A DNA stretch of 64,000 bases from Amycolatopsis nigrescens CSC17Ta-90 (GCF_000384315.1 NZ_ARVW01000001.1:4588157-4652156), one strand, 5' to 3'; counted from the first letter of the stretch, positions 42,344 to 51,028 are shown. Program-made: numbers and translations. Notes: generated by a model from the letters alone, not told the origin.

Positions 42344-43405
42344 TCAGGCGGGGACGGGGTCGCGCAGCCGGTCGGTGGCGAACGCGGCGATGCCCTCGGT
42401 GAAGCCGGTGCGCGCGGTGAAGCCGAGCAGCCGCTCGGCCCGCGCGGGGTCGGCGACCACGTGCCGCACGTCCGCCGGGCGGGCGCCGCCCAGCACCACC
42501 GGGGCCGGCCCGCCGCAGGCAGCGGCCAACTCGGTGGCCAGCTCGCCGACCGTGTGCGGGGTACCGGAGCAGATGTTCACCGGGATCAGCTCGCCGGACT
42601 CCCCGGCGGTGCGCAGGGCGAGCAGGTTCGCCCGCGCCACGTCGTGCACGTGGACGAAGTCGCGGCGCTGGTTGCCGTCCTCGAGCACTGTGGGCGCTTC
42701 GCCGCGCAGCAGCGCCGACCGGAACAACGACGCGACCCCGGCATACGGCGTGTTCTGCGGCATACGCGGCCCGTACACGTTGTGGTAGCGCATCGCCCAG
42801 ACCGTGCCGCCGGTCTGCCTCGCCCAGGCGCCCGCCAGATGCTCCTGCGCCAGCTTGGTGGCGGCGTAGGTGCTGCGCGGCAGCAGCGGCGCGTCCTCGG
42901 GCACCAGTTCGGAGACCAGTTCGCCGCCGCACCGCCGGCAGCACGGCTCGAACCTGCCCTGGTCCACATCGGACTGCCGGCGCGGGGCCGGTGGCACGAT
43001 GCCGTGGTCAGGGCAGGAATAGCGGCCCTCGCCGTAGACGACCATGGACGAGGCCAGCACCAGCTCGGACACCCCGGCCGCGTACATCTCGGCGAGCAGC
43101 ACCGCGGTGCCGTAGTCGTTCTGCAGCGCGTACGAAGGCGCGTCCGATGGGTCCACACCGTGCCCGACCACGGCCGCCTGGTGGCAGACCGCGTCCACTT
43201 CGGTCAGCAACTCGCGCAGCAGCCCGGCGTCGCGGACGTCGCCCCGCACGAACCGGTGCGCCGAGGTGTAGTCCGGCGCGCCGACCGGGCCGTGTGCCGA
43301 GGGCAGCAGGCTGTCCAGCAGCACCGGTTCGTCCCCGGACGCGGCCAGCTGGTCGGCGATCTGGGAACCGATGAAACCGGCGCCGCCGGTCACGAGAACT
43401 CGCAC
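42344..43405 (-). CDS. NAD-dependent epimerase/dehydratase with Cys-rich insert
   Basis: A 353-residue extended SDR. The Rossmann motif is GGAGFIGSQ and the catalytic YAATK motif lies near 160. Between them is an unusual Cys-rich insertion (YSCPDHG ... CCRRCGGEL) that could bind zinc. The likely substrate is a nucleotide sugar. Convergent with the kinase gene; probably supplies the surface-glycan cluster. Confidence 0.85.
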   Translation of the reverse strand: MRVLVTGGAGFIGSQIADQLAASGDEPVLLDSLLPSAHGPVGAPDYTSAHRFVRGDVRDAGLLRELLTEVDAVCHQAAVVGHGVDPSDAPSYALQNDYGTAVLLAEMYAAGVSELVLASSMVVYGEGRYSCPDHGIVPPAPRRQSDVDQGRFEPCCRRCGGELVSELVPEDAPLLPRSTYAATKLAQEHLAGAWARQTGGTVWAMRYHNVYGPRMPQNTPYAGVASLFRSALLRGEAPTVLEDGNQRRDFVHVHDVARANLLALRTAGESGELIPVNICSGTPHTVGELATELAAACGGPAPVVLGGARPADVRHVVADPARAERLLGFTARTGFTEGIAAFATDRLRDPVPA

Positions 43406-43521
43406 GCCGGTGACGCTAGGCGCACCCCCGGCGGAACGCAGTACACCCGGCCGGTCCGTCAGGGTTCGGTAAGACTCGTGCTGTGTGCCCGCCGACGGCG
43501 AGACCGACTACGGTGGGCCTC

Positions 43522-44022
43522 ATGGAACGGAGTGCACAACGGCTTGGCCGCGCCCTTGTGGTGATCGTCGACGACCGCGCGGCGCACGGTGAGCATGAGG
43601 ACACCGCTGGCCCGCTGGTCACCGAACTGCTGGAGGAAGCCGGCTTCATCGTGGACGGCGTCGTGGTGGTGCACGGCGAGACCGTGGCCATCCGCAACGC
43701 GCTGAACACCGCGGTGATCGGCGGCGTGGATCTGGTGATCACCGTGGGCGGCACCGGTGTGCTGCCGCGTGACGTCACGCCGGACGCCACCGCCGGCGTG
43801 CTGGACCGCCCGATCCCCGGGATCGGCGAGGCGCTGCGCTCCTCCGGCCTCGCCGCCGGAGCCGTGGACGCCGGGATCTCGCGCGGCCTGGTCGGGGTCT
43901 CCGGCAGCACGCTCGTGGTCAACCTCGCCGGCTCGCGAGCGGCCGTGCGCGACGGCATGGCCACCCTGTCCTCGCTGGTGCCGCACGTCATCGACGAGCT
44001 GTCCGTGCTGGACAACGCCTAG
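43522..44022 (+). CDS. moaB: MoaB/Mog-family molybdopterin protein
   Basis: A 166-residue product. VITVGGTGVLPRDVTPDAT and the PIPGIGEALRSSGL segment match MoaB/MogA proteins, which adenylylate molybdopterin. ATG at 43522 is chosen at the family-typical N-terminus. Corresponds in position to moaB2 downstream of pepD in mycobacteria, with a ~8-kb insertion here. Confidence 0.85.
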   Translation: MERSAQRLGRALVVIVDDRAAHGEHEDTAGPLVTELLEEAGFIVDGVVVVHGETVAIRNALNTAVIGGVDLVITVGGTGVLPRDVTPDATAGVLDRPIPGIGEALRSSGLAAGAVDAGISRGLVGVSGSTLVVNLAGSRAAVRDGMATLSSLVPHVIDELSVLDNA

Positions 44023-44025
44023 CGG

Positions 44026-44289
44026 CTAACTCCCGGGGGTGTGCTCCTGGCCGGGCTTGTCCTTGCCGAGCACACCCTCGACTTTTTCGCTGACCCCGCT
44101 GATCGTCTCCTCGAACCGCCCGCCGGTCACCTTGTTCGCGCCGGCCGCGGTCACGTGCACGCCCTTGGCCGCCAGGTCGCCGGCACGCTCCGTCAGCGGT
44201 GTCGCCTTTTCTGCCACTTCGCCGGCGACCTCGGTCGCCTTTCCGGCCGCTTGCGCCGCCAGGTCCTTGGCCTTGTCGAACAAACTCAT
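44026..44289 (-). CDS. MT0933-like antitoxin-family protein
   Basis: An 87-residue helical protein starting MSLFDKAKDLAAQAAGKATE, the pattern of the Rv0909/MT0933 antitoxin family. No toxin gene adjoins it, so a stand-alone role is likely; many such proteins are annotated as antitoxins only by similarity. Convergent with moaB. Confidence 0.6.
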   Translation of the reverse strand: MSLFDKAKDLAAQAAGKATEVAGEVAEKATPLTERAGDLAAKGVHVTAAGANKVTGGRFEETISGVSEKVEGVLGKDKPGQEHTPGS

Positions 44290-44321
44290 CGCATACCTTT
44301 CTCTGGTGGGATCATGGGTCC

Positions 44322-44495
44322 ATGGCAGGTGACGAGGAACGGAAGACACCACGCAAGCCCGATCGACGGCAGGTCGACGCGGTCTTCGGCGACGTGCTGC
44401 CGGACACCACCTCCGACGAGCGGGACCCGGAGGCCGCCCGTGAGAACACCGATTCGTGGTACCTGGAGAACCGCCCGCCCCATCACGGCGATTAG
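44322..44495 (+). CDS. Small conserved actinobacterial protein
   Basis: A 57-residue acidic protein ending ENRPPHHGD, with DAVFGDVLPDTTSDERDP in the middle; this ending is typical of a widely conserved actinobacterial small protein. Function unknown. Its stop overlaps the end of mscL on the other strand. Confidence 0.7.
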   Translation: MAGDEERKTPRKPDRRQVDAVFGDVLPDTTSDERDPEAARENTDSWYLENRPPHHGD

Positions 44496-44920
44496 TGCCG
44501 GCCGTCGCTGCGGGTCGCGGAGGCACCTCCCTGCTGCTGGCGGAGCAGGTCGCGGATCTCGGTGAGCAGTTCCACGTCGGTCGGCTCGGACGGCCCGGCC
44601 TCCTTGCCGCGCTTGCGGCGTTCCTGAACCTTCTGCACCGGCAGCACGATGGCGAAGTAGACCACCGCCGCGATGATCACGAAGTTGACCACCGCGTTGA
44701 TCACCCCGCCGAAGTCCAGGAACGTGGCGTCGTTACCGGCGAAGATCTGGTAGCCGAGCCCCTTCGCCGCGTCGGAACCACCGATGGCGTTGATCAACGG
44801 TTTGACCAGGCCGTTCGTGAAGGCGGTGACGATGGCGGTGAAGGCGGTGCCGATGACCACCGCTACCGCGAGGTCGACGACGTTGCCGCGCATCAGGAAG
44901 TCCTTGAAACCCTTGATCAC
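44492..44920 (-). CDS. mscL: Large-conductance mechanosensitive channel MscL
   Basis: A 142-residue product. GTG at 44920 follows AGGAG. The N-terminal GFKDFLMRGNVVDLAVAVVIG is the MscL signature; a second helix (NAVVNFVIIAAVVYFAIVLP) and a charged C-terminal bundle follow. It opens under membrane tension to release solutes. Confidence 0.95.
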   Translation of the reverse strand: MIKGFKDFLMRGNVVDLAVAVVIGTAFTAIVTAFTNGLVKPLINAIGGSDAAKGLGYQIFAGNDATFLDFGGVINAVVNFVIIAAVVYFAIVLPVQKVQERRKRGKEAGPSEPTDVELLTEIRDLLRQQQGGASATRSDGRH

Positions 44921-44978
44921 AGTCGCGCTCCTGTTCTGTCCGGACCGTGTTTTCCGTTGCCGCGCAAAGAAAATGGCG

Positions 44979-45656
44979 CTAGCGGAGGGTAACGGTTACC
45001 GGCCTTCCCAGCGAGGCGGCGGCGACCTGGGTGGCGATCTCCACGGGTACCGCGATCAGCACCAACGGCCCTTTCGAGGTGCCGCCGCCGATGCGCTGCG
45101 GACCCTCGGGCGGAGTGCTCACAGTCACAACCGCCGCCTTACTCGCCAGTACACGGCGGTCTTGCTCGGCGGCGTCCAAGGTCACCACGTCCACCCGGAC
45201 ACCGGGACGGAGCAGTTCGGCGACGCCGGGGTCGGCCAGCCGGACCGGCACCGTGGCCGACTCAGGTTCACCCGTATCGGGGACGTTCGGACCGCTCCCG
45301 ATCAGCCGCGCGTCGGTGATCGGTTCACCGGTACGAGCGGCGCCGGTGAGCAACCGGCCGAGCACCGCCGCCGGTTCGGTGAAGGCGCCTTCCGGTCGCA
45401 ACGGAGCCGGCATGGAGACCACCCGGAGGTCCTCGGCGGTCAGGGTGCGACCGGCCGGCAGATCGCGGCTGCTGACCAGCGCGGGAAGACCGGGGTCGTC
45501 TCCCGCCGACGCCGGCAGCACGGCGACGAACGCGGAGGCCAGCAGCAGTGCCACGGCGAGCCCGCGGCGGAACAGCAGCAGCGGGCGGCCGCGGATCCGC
45601 GGCCAGCGGCGCTGCCACCACGCCATCGCCGAGCGGGGCAGTTCGGACAGGTCCAT
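44979..45656 (-). CDS. SAF-domain (CpaB/RcpC-like) protein
   Basis: A 225-residue product with an N-terminal membrane helix (about 28-52) and a SAF domain: PALVSSRDLPAGRTLTAEDL. A beta-rich CpaB-like region follows (RPGVRVDVVTLD). Such proteins assist Flp-pilus assembly, but no pilus genes are nearby, so the role is open. 31 bp separate it from a DnaA-box-like repeat region beyond its start. Confidence 0.7.
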   Translation of the reverse strand: MDLSELPRSAMAWWQRRWPRIRGRPLLLFRRGLAVALLLASAFVAVLPASAGDDPGLPALVSSRDLPAGRTLTAEDLRVVSMPAPLRPEGAFTEPAAVLGRLLTGAARTGEPITDARLIGSGPNVPDTGEPESATVPVRLADPGVAELLRPGVRVDVVTLDAAEQDRRVLASKAAVVTVSTPPEGPQRIGGGTSKGPLVLIAVPVEIATQVAAASLGRPVTVTLR

Positions 45657-45752
45657 CGCGTCCTCCTGGCTTCCAGACCTGCGAGGACGGTGGGTTCCGT
45701 GCTCGCAAGATCGAAGCTAGGCGGGTGCGTGAGGGGTGCGGAAGAGCGGAAC

Positions 45753-45787
45753 ACCCCGGCTGTGGATAACCGGGGTGCTGTGCATAA
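45753..45787. repeat. DnaA-box-like 9-mers in a hairpin
   Basis: TGTGGATAA (45761-45769), the reverse complement of the consensus DnaA box TTATCCACA, lies in the loop of CACCCCGG/CCGGGGTG. A one-mismatch copy TGTGCATAA follows at 45779. Both are followed by CCGGGG. Probably a terminator or DnaA-titration site. Confidence 0.4.
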
Positions 45788-45795
45788 CCGGGGGC

Positions 45796-46176
45796 TCAGG
45801 GAGCCGCGGCAGAGGTTTTTGTCGGGGTGCTGGAGGAGGATGAAGAGTTCGCACTCGAAGAGCTGGAGTCCGATTTGCCGGACTTGCCCGAGTCGCTCGA
45901 TGAACTCGAAGAGCTGGACGAGTTCGACGACGAAGAGTCGGCCGTCTTGCTGTCACCGCCGTTGGTGCTGCTCGCCGCGGTGCTGCCCGACTTCGCGTCG
46001 GAACGGGAGTCATTGCGATAGAAGCCGCTGCCCTTGAAGATGACGCCGACGGAGCCGAACAGCTTGCGCAGCGTCCCGGTGCACTGCGGGCACTCGGTCA
46101 GGCTCGCATCGGAAAACGACTGCACCGCTTCGAAGCGGTGGCCGCAGTCCTTGCAGGCGTACTGGTAGGTGGGCAC
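45796..46176 (-). CDS. FmdB-family zinc ribbon with Ser-rich tail
   Basis: A 126-residue product. GTG at 46176 follows AAGGAG and gives the family-standard start PTYQYACKDCGHRF. Two CxxC pairs (CKDC, CPQC) form a zinc ribbon; FKGSGFYRNDSR is also conserved. The last ~65 residues are almost all Ser with Thr, Lys and Asp, a long low-complexity tail. Corresponds to the FmdB gene next to the cyclo-ligase gene in mycobacteria. Confidence 0.85.
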   Translation of the reverse strand: MPTYQYACKDCGHRFEAVQSFSDASLTECPQCTGTLRKLFGSVGVIFKGSGFYRNDSRSDAKSGSTAASSTNGGDSKTADSSSSNSSSSSSSSSDSGKSGKSDSSSSSANSSSSSSTPTKTSAAAP

Positions 46177-46264
46177 GGGCACTCCTTCGCGCGTTGGCAC
46201 TCAACCCCTGCGAGTGCTAACACGATTGTGCGTTATGACATTCCTTCCGCGCAAACCTATGTGG

Positions 46265-46861
46265 TCAACTAGACGGCAGCTTTGTCAGACCTCCGCCGGG
46301 CGTGAGCGCGCCGGTCATCCGGAGATCATGCGGCTCGGCGGGCAGCCGGTCGACCAGCTCGGCGTCCCGCACCACCGCGACCAGCGCGGAGTCCGGGGCG
46401 GCGAAACCGAGCGAGCGGTCGTAGTAGCCGGCGCCCCTGCCCAGCCGGACGCCGGACCGGTCCACCGCCAGCGCCGGCACCAGCACCAGGCTCGCGGCGC
46501 CGATCGCGGCCGTCCCGAGCCGCCGGCCGGACGGCTCCAGCAGCCCGCGGAACTTGCCTTCGACCAGGGTGGCCGGGCCGTCGTAGGCGGCCCAGTCCAG
46601 CGCGCCCGGCGTCGGTGGCACGATCGGCAGCAGTACCTGTGCGCCGCTGTCGCGGAGGGCGTCCAGCAGCGCCGTGGACCCCGGTTCGGTGCCGAACGGC
46701 AGGTAGGCGCCCACGATGGCGCCGAAAACCAGCCCGGCCGCCGCCTCGGCCAGCGCGGCGGCCTCGGCTGCGCGCAGGTCCGGCGGTACCGCCGACCTCG
46801 ATGCGAGCAGCGTGGCTCGCCACTCCGCCTTGCCGGGGTGCTCATTGCCGCAAGCGTGCAC
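46265..46861 (-). CDS. 5-formyltetrahydrofolate cyclo-ligase
   Basis: A 198-residue product. GKAEWRATLLASRSAV at the N-terminus and the signature GRGAGYYDRSLGF near the C-terminus match the family. It uses ATP to convert 5-formyl-THF to 5,10-methenyl-THF, recycling folate. GTG at 46861; divergent from galU. Confidence 0.88.
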   Translation of the reverse strand: MHACGNEHPGKAEWRATLLASRSAVPPDLRAAEAAALAEAAAGLVFGAIVGAYLPFGTEPGSTALLDALRDSGAQVLLPIVPPTPGALDWAAYDGPATLVEGKFRGLLEPSGRRLGTAAIGAASLVLVPALAVDRSGVRLGRGAGYYDRSLGFAAPDSALVAVVRDAELVDRLPAEPHDLRMTGALTPGGGLTKLPSS

Positions 46862-46885
46862 GGGCCCAGGTTAGGCTTTGCGCCT

Positions 46886-47785
46886 ATGACGGGCGCCGCA
46901 TCAACCCAGACGTTCCGAACCGCGATCGTGCCGGCCGCAGGCCTCGGCACGCGTTTCCTGCCGGCCACCAAAGCCGTGCCCAAGGAGCTCCTACCGGTGG
47001 TGGACACCCCAGGCATCGAGCTGGTGGCCACCGAAGCCGCGGAGTCCGGGGCCGAACGGCTGGTGATAGTCACCTCACCCGGCAAGGAGTCCGTGGTCAA
47101 CTACTTCCGTCCCGCACCCGAGCTGGAATCGGCACTGGAGCGCAAGGGCAAGACCGCACTTCTGGAGAAGATCCGCCGCGGGCCGGCGCTGCTCGACGTC
47201 GAGGTCGCCATCCAGAAGGAGGCCCTCGGTCTCGGGCACGCGGTCGCGCAGGCCGAGCCCAACCTGACCGACGCCGACGAAGCCGTCGCCGTACTGCTGC
47301 CGGATGACCTCGTGCTGCCTTCGGGGGTGCTCTCCCGGATGTCCGCGGTGCGGGCCGAGTACGGCGGCAGCGTGCTGTGCGCGTTCGACATCCCCAAGGA
47401 GCAGATCTCGCCGTACGGCGTGTTCGACGTGACCGACACCGCGGACCCGGACGTCAAGCAGGTGCACGGCATGGTGGAGAAGCCGGCGCCGGAGGACGCG
47501 CCCTCCACCTTCGCCGCGGCCGGCCGCTACCTGCTGGACCGCGCGATCTTCGACGCGCTGCGCCGGATCACCCCCGGCTCCGGCGGCGAGCTGCAGCTCA
47601 CCGACGCGGTGGCGCTGCTGATCAAGGAAGGCCACCCCGTGCACATCGTGGTGCACCACGGCGACCGGCACGACCTCGGCAACCCCGGGGGTTTCCTGCG
47701 TGCCGCGGTGGACTTCGCGCTGGACGACCCGGAGTACGGCCCGGCGCTGCGGACCTGGCTGACCGACCGAATCGAGAAGCCCTGA
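46886..47785 (+). CDS. galU: UTP-glucose-1-phosphate uridylyltransferase
   Basis: A 299-residue product. GLGTRFLPATKAVPKE is the nucleotide-binding signature, followed by ALGLGHAVAQAEP, LLPDDLVL and VEKPAPEDAPS. It makes UDP-glucose for glycans and the Leloir pathway. No Shine-Dalgarno, and TAGGCT lies 8 bp before ATG 46886, so the transcript is probably leaderless. First of a galU-glp-rimJ-sepX run. Confidence 0.92.
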   Translation: MTGAASTQTFRTAIVPAAGLGTRFLPATKAVPKELLPVVDTPGIELVATEAAESGAERLVIVTSPGKESVVNYFRPAPELESALERKGKTALLEKIRRGPALLDVEVAIQKEALGLGHAVAQAEPNLTDADEAVAVLLPDDLVLPSGVLSRMSAVRAEYGGSVLCAFDIPKEQISPYGVFDVTDTADPDVKQVHGMVEKPAPEDAPSTFAAAGRYLLDRAIFDALRRITPGSGGELQLTDAVALLIKEGHPVHIVVHHGDRHDLGNPGGFLRAAVDFALDDPEYGPALRTWLTDRIEKP

Positions 47786-47787
47786 CC

Positions 47788-49068
47788 ATGACCGAACCGA
47801 CCCCCGAGCCCGCCGAGATCACCGGAACCGGGCAAGACCCCGAGTTCCGGTCCGTGGCGGCGCAGATCGCGCTCGCGCTGGACGCCGCGGTGCGTCCACG
47901 GCCGGTCCGGGTGGCCATTTCGGAGGCGCAGGGCCTGCTCTGCGCCGAAGAGGTGATCGCCGAACACGCGCTGCCCGGTTTCGACCAGGCGGCCGTGGAC
48001 GGCTACGCGGTGCGCAGCGTGGACGTGCGCACCGCGGGGCAGGAAGAGATCCAGCTGCCGGTGGTCGGCGAGATCCCGGCCGGCTCCCGGCAGCCGCGGC
48101 GGCTGCAGCCCGGCCAGGCGGTCCGGGTGGCCACCGGCGCGCCGCTGCCGACGCTGGCGGACGCCGTGGTGCCCACCGCCTACACCGACGGCCACCACGC
48201 CAAGGTGACGGTGAACCGCGCAGTGCCCTCCGCCGGGTACGTCCGCCGGACCGGCGAGGACGTGCAGATCGGTGACGTGGCGGTGCGCAAGGGCGACACC
48301 ATCGGCTCGGCGCAGGTGGGGCTGCTGGCCGCGGTCGGCAGGGCCAAGGTGCTGGTCTATCCGAGGCCGCGGGTGTCCATCGTGTCCGTCGGCGACGAGT
48401 TGGTGGACGTCGACCGGGCGCCCTCGGTTGGCCAGGTCTACGACGTCAACTCCTACGCGCTGGCCGCGGCGGCCAGGGACGCAGGTGCCGAGGTGAACCG
48501 GGTCGGCATCGTGCCCACCGATCCGAAGCGGCTGCGCGAGGTCGTCGAGGGCCGGTTGCTGATGTCCGAGATCGTGGTGGTCGCGGGCGGGGCGGGCGGC
48601 AGCGCCGGCGACGAGGTGCACGCCGCGCTCTCCGACCTCGGCCGGATCGATCTGACCAGGGTCGCCATGCACCCGGGTTCGGTGCAGGGCTTCGGCAGGC
48701 TGGGGCCGGATTCGGTGCCGACCTTCCTGATCCCGGGCAACCCGATGAGCGCGCTGGTGGTGTTCGAGGTACTGATCCGGCCGTTGATCAGGGCGGCCCG
48801 CGGCACCCGCAACCCGCATCGCCGGATGGTCGGCGCCCGGCTGCTTTCGCCCATCACCTCCACCAAGGGGCGCAAGGGTTTCCTGCGCGGGCAGCTGCTG
48901 CGGGACGAGGGCAACGGGGAGTACCTGGTGCAGCCGCTCGGCACGTCCGGAGCACACCTGCTGGCCTCCCTCGCCGAGGCGAACTGCCTGGTCAATGTGG
49001 ACGAGGATCTGACCGAAGTGGCGGCGGGTGAGCAGGTCAAGGTCACTTTCCTGGCCCAGCGAGGGTAG
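47788..49068 (+). CDS. glp: MoeA-like divisome protein Glp
   Basis: A 426-residue MoeA-fold protein: FDQAAVDGYAVRS, RTGEDVQIGDV, VGDELVD, PGNPMSALVVFE. The molybdopterin-binding loop, normally TTGGVSxGDxD, reads VAGGAGGSAGDE, so Moco chemistry may be lost. In corynebacteria the equivalent gephyrin-like Glp binds FtsZ and the membrane receptor GlpR; the glpR/sepX gene is two genes downstream here, which supports this assignment. A housekeeping MoeA role is the alternative. Confidence 0.75.
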   Translation: MTEPTPEPAEITGTGQDPEFRSVAAQIALALDAAVRPRPVRVAISEAQGLLCAEEVIAEHALPGFDQAAVDGYAVRSVDVRTAGQEEIQLPVVGEIPAGSRQPRRLQPGQAVRVATGAPLPTLADAVVPTAYTDGHHAKVTVNRAVPSAGYVRRTGEDVQIGDVAVRKGDTIGSAQVGLLAAVGRAKVLVYPRPRVSIVSVGDELVDVDRAPSVGQVYDVNSYALAAAARDAGAEVNRVGIVPTDPKRLREVVEGRLLMSEIVVVAGGAGGSAGDEVHAALSDLGRIDLTRVAMHPGSVQGFGRLGPDSVPTFLIPGNPMSALVVFEVLIRPLIRAARGTRNPHRRMVGARLLSPITSTKGRKGFLRGQLLRDEGNGEYLVQPLGTSGAHLLASLAEANCLVNVDEDLTEVAAGEQVKVTFLAQRG

Positions 49069-49087
49069 CCGGGAGCACAAGGACGGG

Positions 49088-49759
49088 ATGGCCCAGCGGG
49101 TGCAGGGTTCGACCTACGACATGGAGAGCAGGCATCCCGGCTGGCCGGCCAGGCTGGGCGGGCTGGCGGTGCCGGCCGGGGTGGTCGAGGTGCGGCCAGT
49201 GCGGCTACGCGACGGCCGCGACTGGAGCCGGGTCCGGTTGCGCGACCGCGGCCACCTGGAGAAATGGGAACCCACCGCGCCGGGGACTTGGACCGACCGC
49301 AACGCGTTCTGGTCGTGGCCGCCGCAGTGGGCCGCGCTGCGCTCGCTGGCCAGGCGCGGGCAGTGCATGCCGTTCACGATCACCCTCGACGGCGAGTTCG
49401 CCGGGCAGATCACCGTGGGCAACGTGATCAGGGGCTCGCTGCGTTCGGCATGGGTCGGTTATTGGGTGTCCTCCTCGGCGGTCGGCGGCGGGGTGGCCAC
49501 GGCCGCGGTGGCGCTGGTCGCGGACCACGTGTTCACGCTCGCCGGGCTGCACCGGCTGGAGGCCACCGTGCGGCCGGAGAACCAGGCCAGCCTGCGGGTG
49601 CTGGCGAAGGTGGGGTTCCGGCAGGAGGGCCTGTTCCAGCGCTATCTGGACGTCGCCGGGGACTGGCGCGACCACCTGTGTTTCGCGGTCACCGTGGAGG
49701 AGATCGGGGACGGGCTGGCGGCCAGGCTGATAGCAGCAGGCCGCGCTTCGCGTGTCTGA
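49088..49759 (+). CDS. rimJ: GNAT acetyltransferase, RimJ-like
   Basis: A 223-residue product. RDRGHLEKWEPTAPGTW, VGYWVSSSAVGGGVATAAVA and the acceptor-site segment HRLEATVRPENQASLRVLAKVGF are typical of RimJ/RimL N-acetyltransferases. ATG at 49088 follows AAGGACGGG; ATG 49121 is an alternative. Substrate protein not determined. Conserved neighbour of galU and glp. Confidence 0.82.
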   Translation: MAQRVQGSTYDMESRHPGWPARLGGLAVPAGVVEVRPVRLRDGRDWSRVRLRDRGHLEKWEPTAPGTWTDRNAFWSWPPQWAALRSLARRGQCMPFTITLDGEFAGQITVGNVIRGSLRSAWVGYWVSSSAVGGGVATAAVALVADHVFTLAGLHRLEATVRPENQASLRVLAKVGFRQEGLFQRYLDVAGDWRDHLCFAVTVEEIGDGLAARLIAAGRASRV

Positions 49760-49920
49760 GTTCGGTAAAATCGCCGCCGAAAAGAGAGCGTTACCACACC
49801 GGGTGAGAATCACCTAATCCGGTGACGACTTTTCAAGTTCCCCGGCGGCGTGCCTCCGCCCGATCTGTGACTGCTGTGACTAGCGTGACGACAGCAGTGG
49901 ATCGGGGGAGGTGACGGGAG

Positions 49921-50748
49921 ATGCCCAGTTCGTTGATCATCGTCGCGCTGGCGGCAGCGTGGCTCGTCGTCCTTGTGCCCATGATCGCTCGCAAACGCCA
50001 GGAGATCGCGCGGACCACCGACTCCGCACTGGCCGCGAGGGTCGTGCGAAGCGGGAGTGCGCGCGCCGCCGAGCGAGGGGAGTTCGCCATGTCCGAGACC
50101 GGCAAACCAGAAGCCGAGGACGACGATCTGGCCGATCCCGAAGACCTTGAGGCCGAACTAGACGCGGAGCTGGAAGAGCTCGAGGCCGAACTCGACGAAC
50201 CCGCGCCGGCCCGCCCGCCTCGCGAGGAGCGCGAAGGCAGCCGTAGGTACCGACCCGGCCGGGGTGGCTTCGACCCGGAGGCCGCGGAGATCGCCGCCCG
50301 CGCCAAGTACGTGCACCGCCAGCGGGTGGTGCTCGGGCTGATCATCGCCGCGATCGTCTCCGCGGTGGTCGCCGGCTTCGTCTGGTCGACCGCATGGTGG
50401 GCACACGGCGCGATCGACGCCGGGCTGGTCTGCTACCTGGGCTACCTGCGCCGGCAGGTGCGCATCGAGGACGGGATCCGCGAGCGCCGGCTCGCCAGGT
50501 ACAACGGCGGTGGCGCGGAACCCGCCCGCCCCGGCCGCCGCGCGCCCGAAAGCGACGACGGTCACCCCGACGATGTCGAAGTGGTCGCCGAAAGCCGCCG
50601 TGAGCTGGTCGGATCCGAGCGCAAACCCTCGCCGACCTCCCGCCTCCGACGCCAGGCCGTGGTCGTCGACCTCGACGACGAGGACCCCGCGTTCCACGAG
50701 TTGGACGAACCGGGGCAGCAATCCTTCCGGCGGGCGTCCGGCGAGTAA
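49921..50748 (+). CDS. sepX: Divisome membrane protein SepX/GlpR
   Basis: A 275-residue product. An N-terminal helix (SSLIIVALAAAWLVVLVPM) is followed by a basic stretch, a long acidic linker (DDDLADPEDLEAELDAELEE), and two central helices (GLIIAAIVSAVVAGFVWSTA and the next). A charged disordered tail ends the protein. ATG follows GGGGGAGG. The start sequence and the position after rimJ match the SepX/GlpR family, which stabilises the FtsZ ring and binds Glp. Confidence 0.75.
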   Translation: MPSSLIIVALAAAWLVVLVPMIARKRQEIARTTDSALAARVVRSGSARAAERGEFAMSETGKPEAEDDDLADPEDLEAELDAELEELEAELDEPAPARPPREEREGSRRYRPGRGGFDPEAAEIAARAKYVHRQRVVLGLIIAAIVSAVVAGFVWSTAWWAHGAIDAGLVCYLGYLRRQVRIEDGIRERRLARYNGGGAEPARPGRRAPESDDGHPDDVEVVAESRRELVGSERKPSPTSRLRRQAVVVDLDDEDPAFHELDEPGQQSFRRASGE

Positions 50749-50799
50749 CCCCCTCGCCGGGCGCCCGCCGCCCACTGTTATAGTTTCCGAGTTCCACAA

Positions 50800-50872
50800 G
50801 GGGCTGTAGCGCAGTTGGTAGCGCGTCTCGTTCGCATCGAGAAGGTCAGGGGTTCGATTCCCCTCAGCTCCA
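50800..50872 (+). tRNA. tRNA-Ala (CGC anticodon)
   Basis: Full cloverleaf: acceptor GGGGCTG pairs with CAGCTCC; anticodon loop TTCGCAT gives CGC; T arm AGGGG-TTCGATT-CCCCT. The CCA is not encoded. Intact, followed by its own terminator. Confidence 0.95.
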
Positions 50873-50922
50873 CCGGAAGTTCGATTTTTATGCTCTGACC
50901 TGCGGATTTGTTTGCAGAGTAG

Positions 50923-50955
50923 CCCTCCCGCTCAGAACATGAGCGGGAGGGTTTT
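50923..50955 (+). terminator. Rho-independent terminator after tRNA-Ala
   Basis: CCCTCCCGCTCA, loop GAACA, TGAGCGGGAGGG: a perfect 12-bp stem followed by TTTT. Marks the end of the core block. Confidence 0.9.
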
Positions 50956-51028
50956 CTGCTGGGCAGGGCCTGTTTCTATGTTCTATCCCCGTAAGGTGTC
51001 GTGCTTGTTGTGGCTGGTGTTGTTTAGG

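Noticed and set aside
50800..50955. tRNA-Ala as attachment site of the second island
   Set aside because: The tRNA and its terminator are intact and the recombinase gene does not overlap it; no duplicated 3' end was seen in the window.
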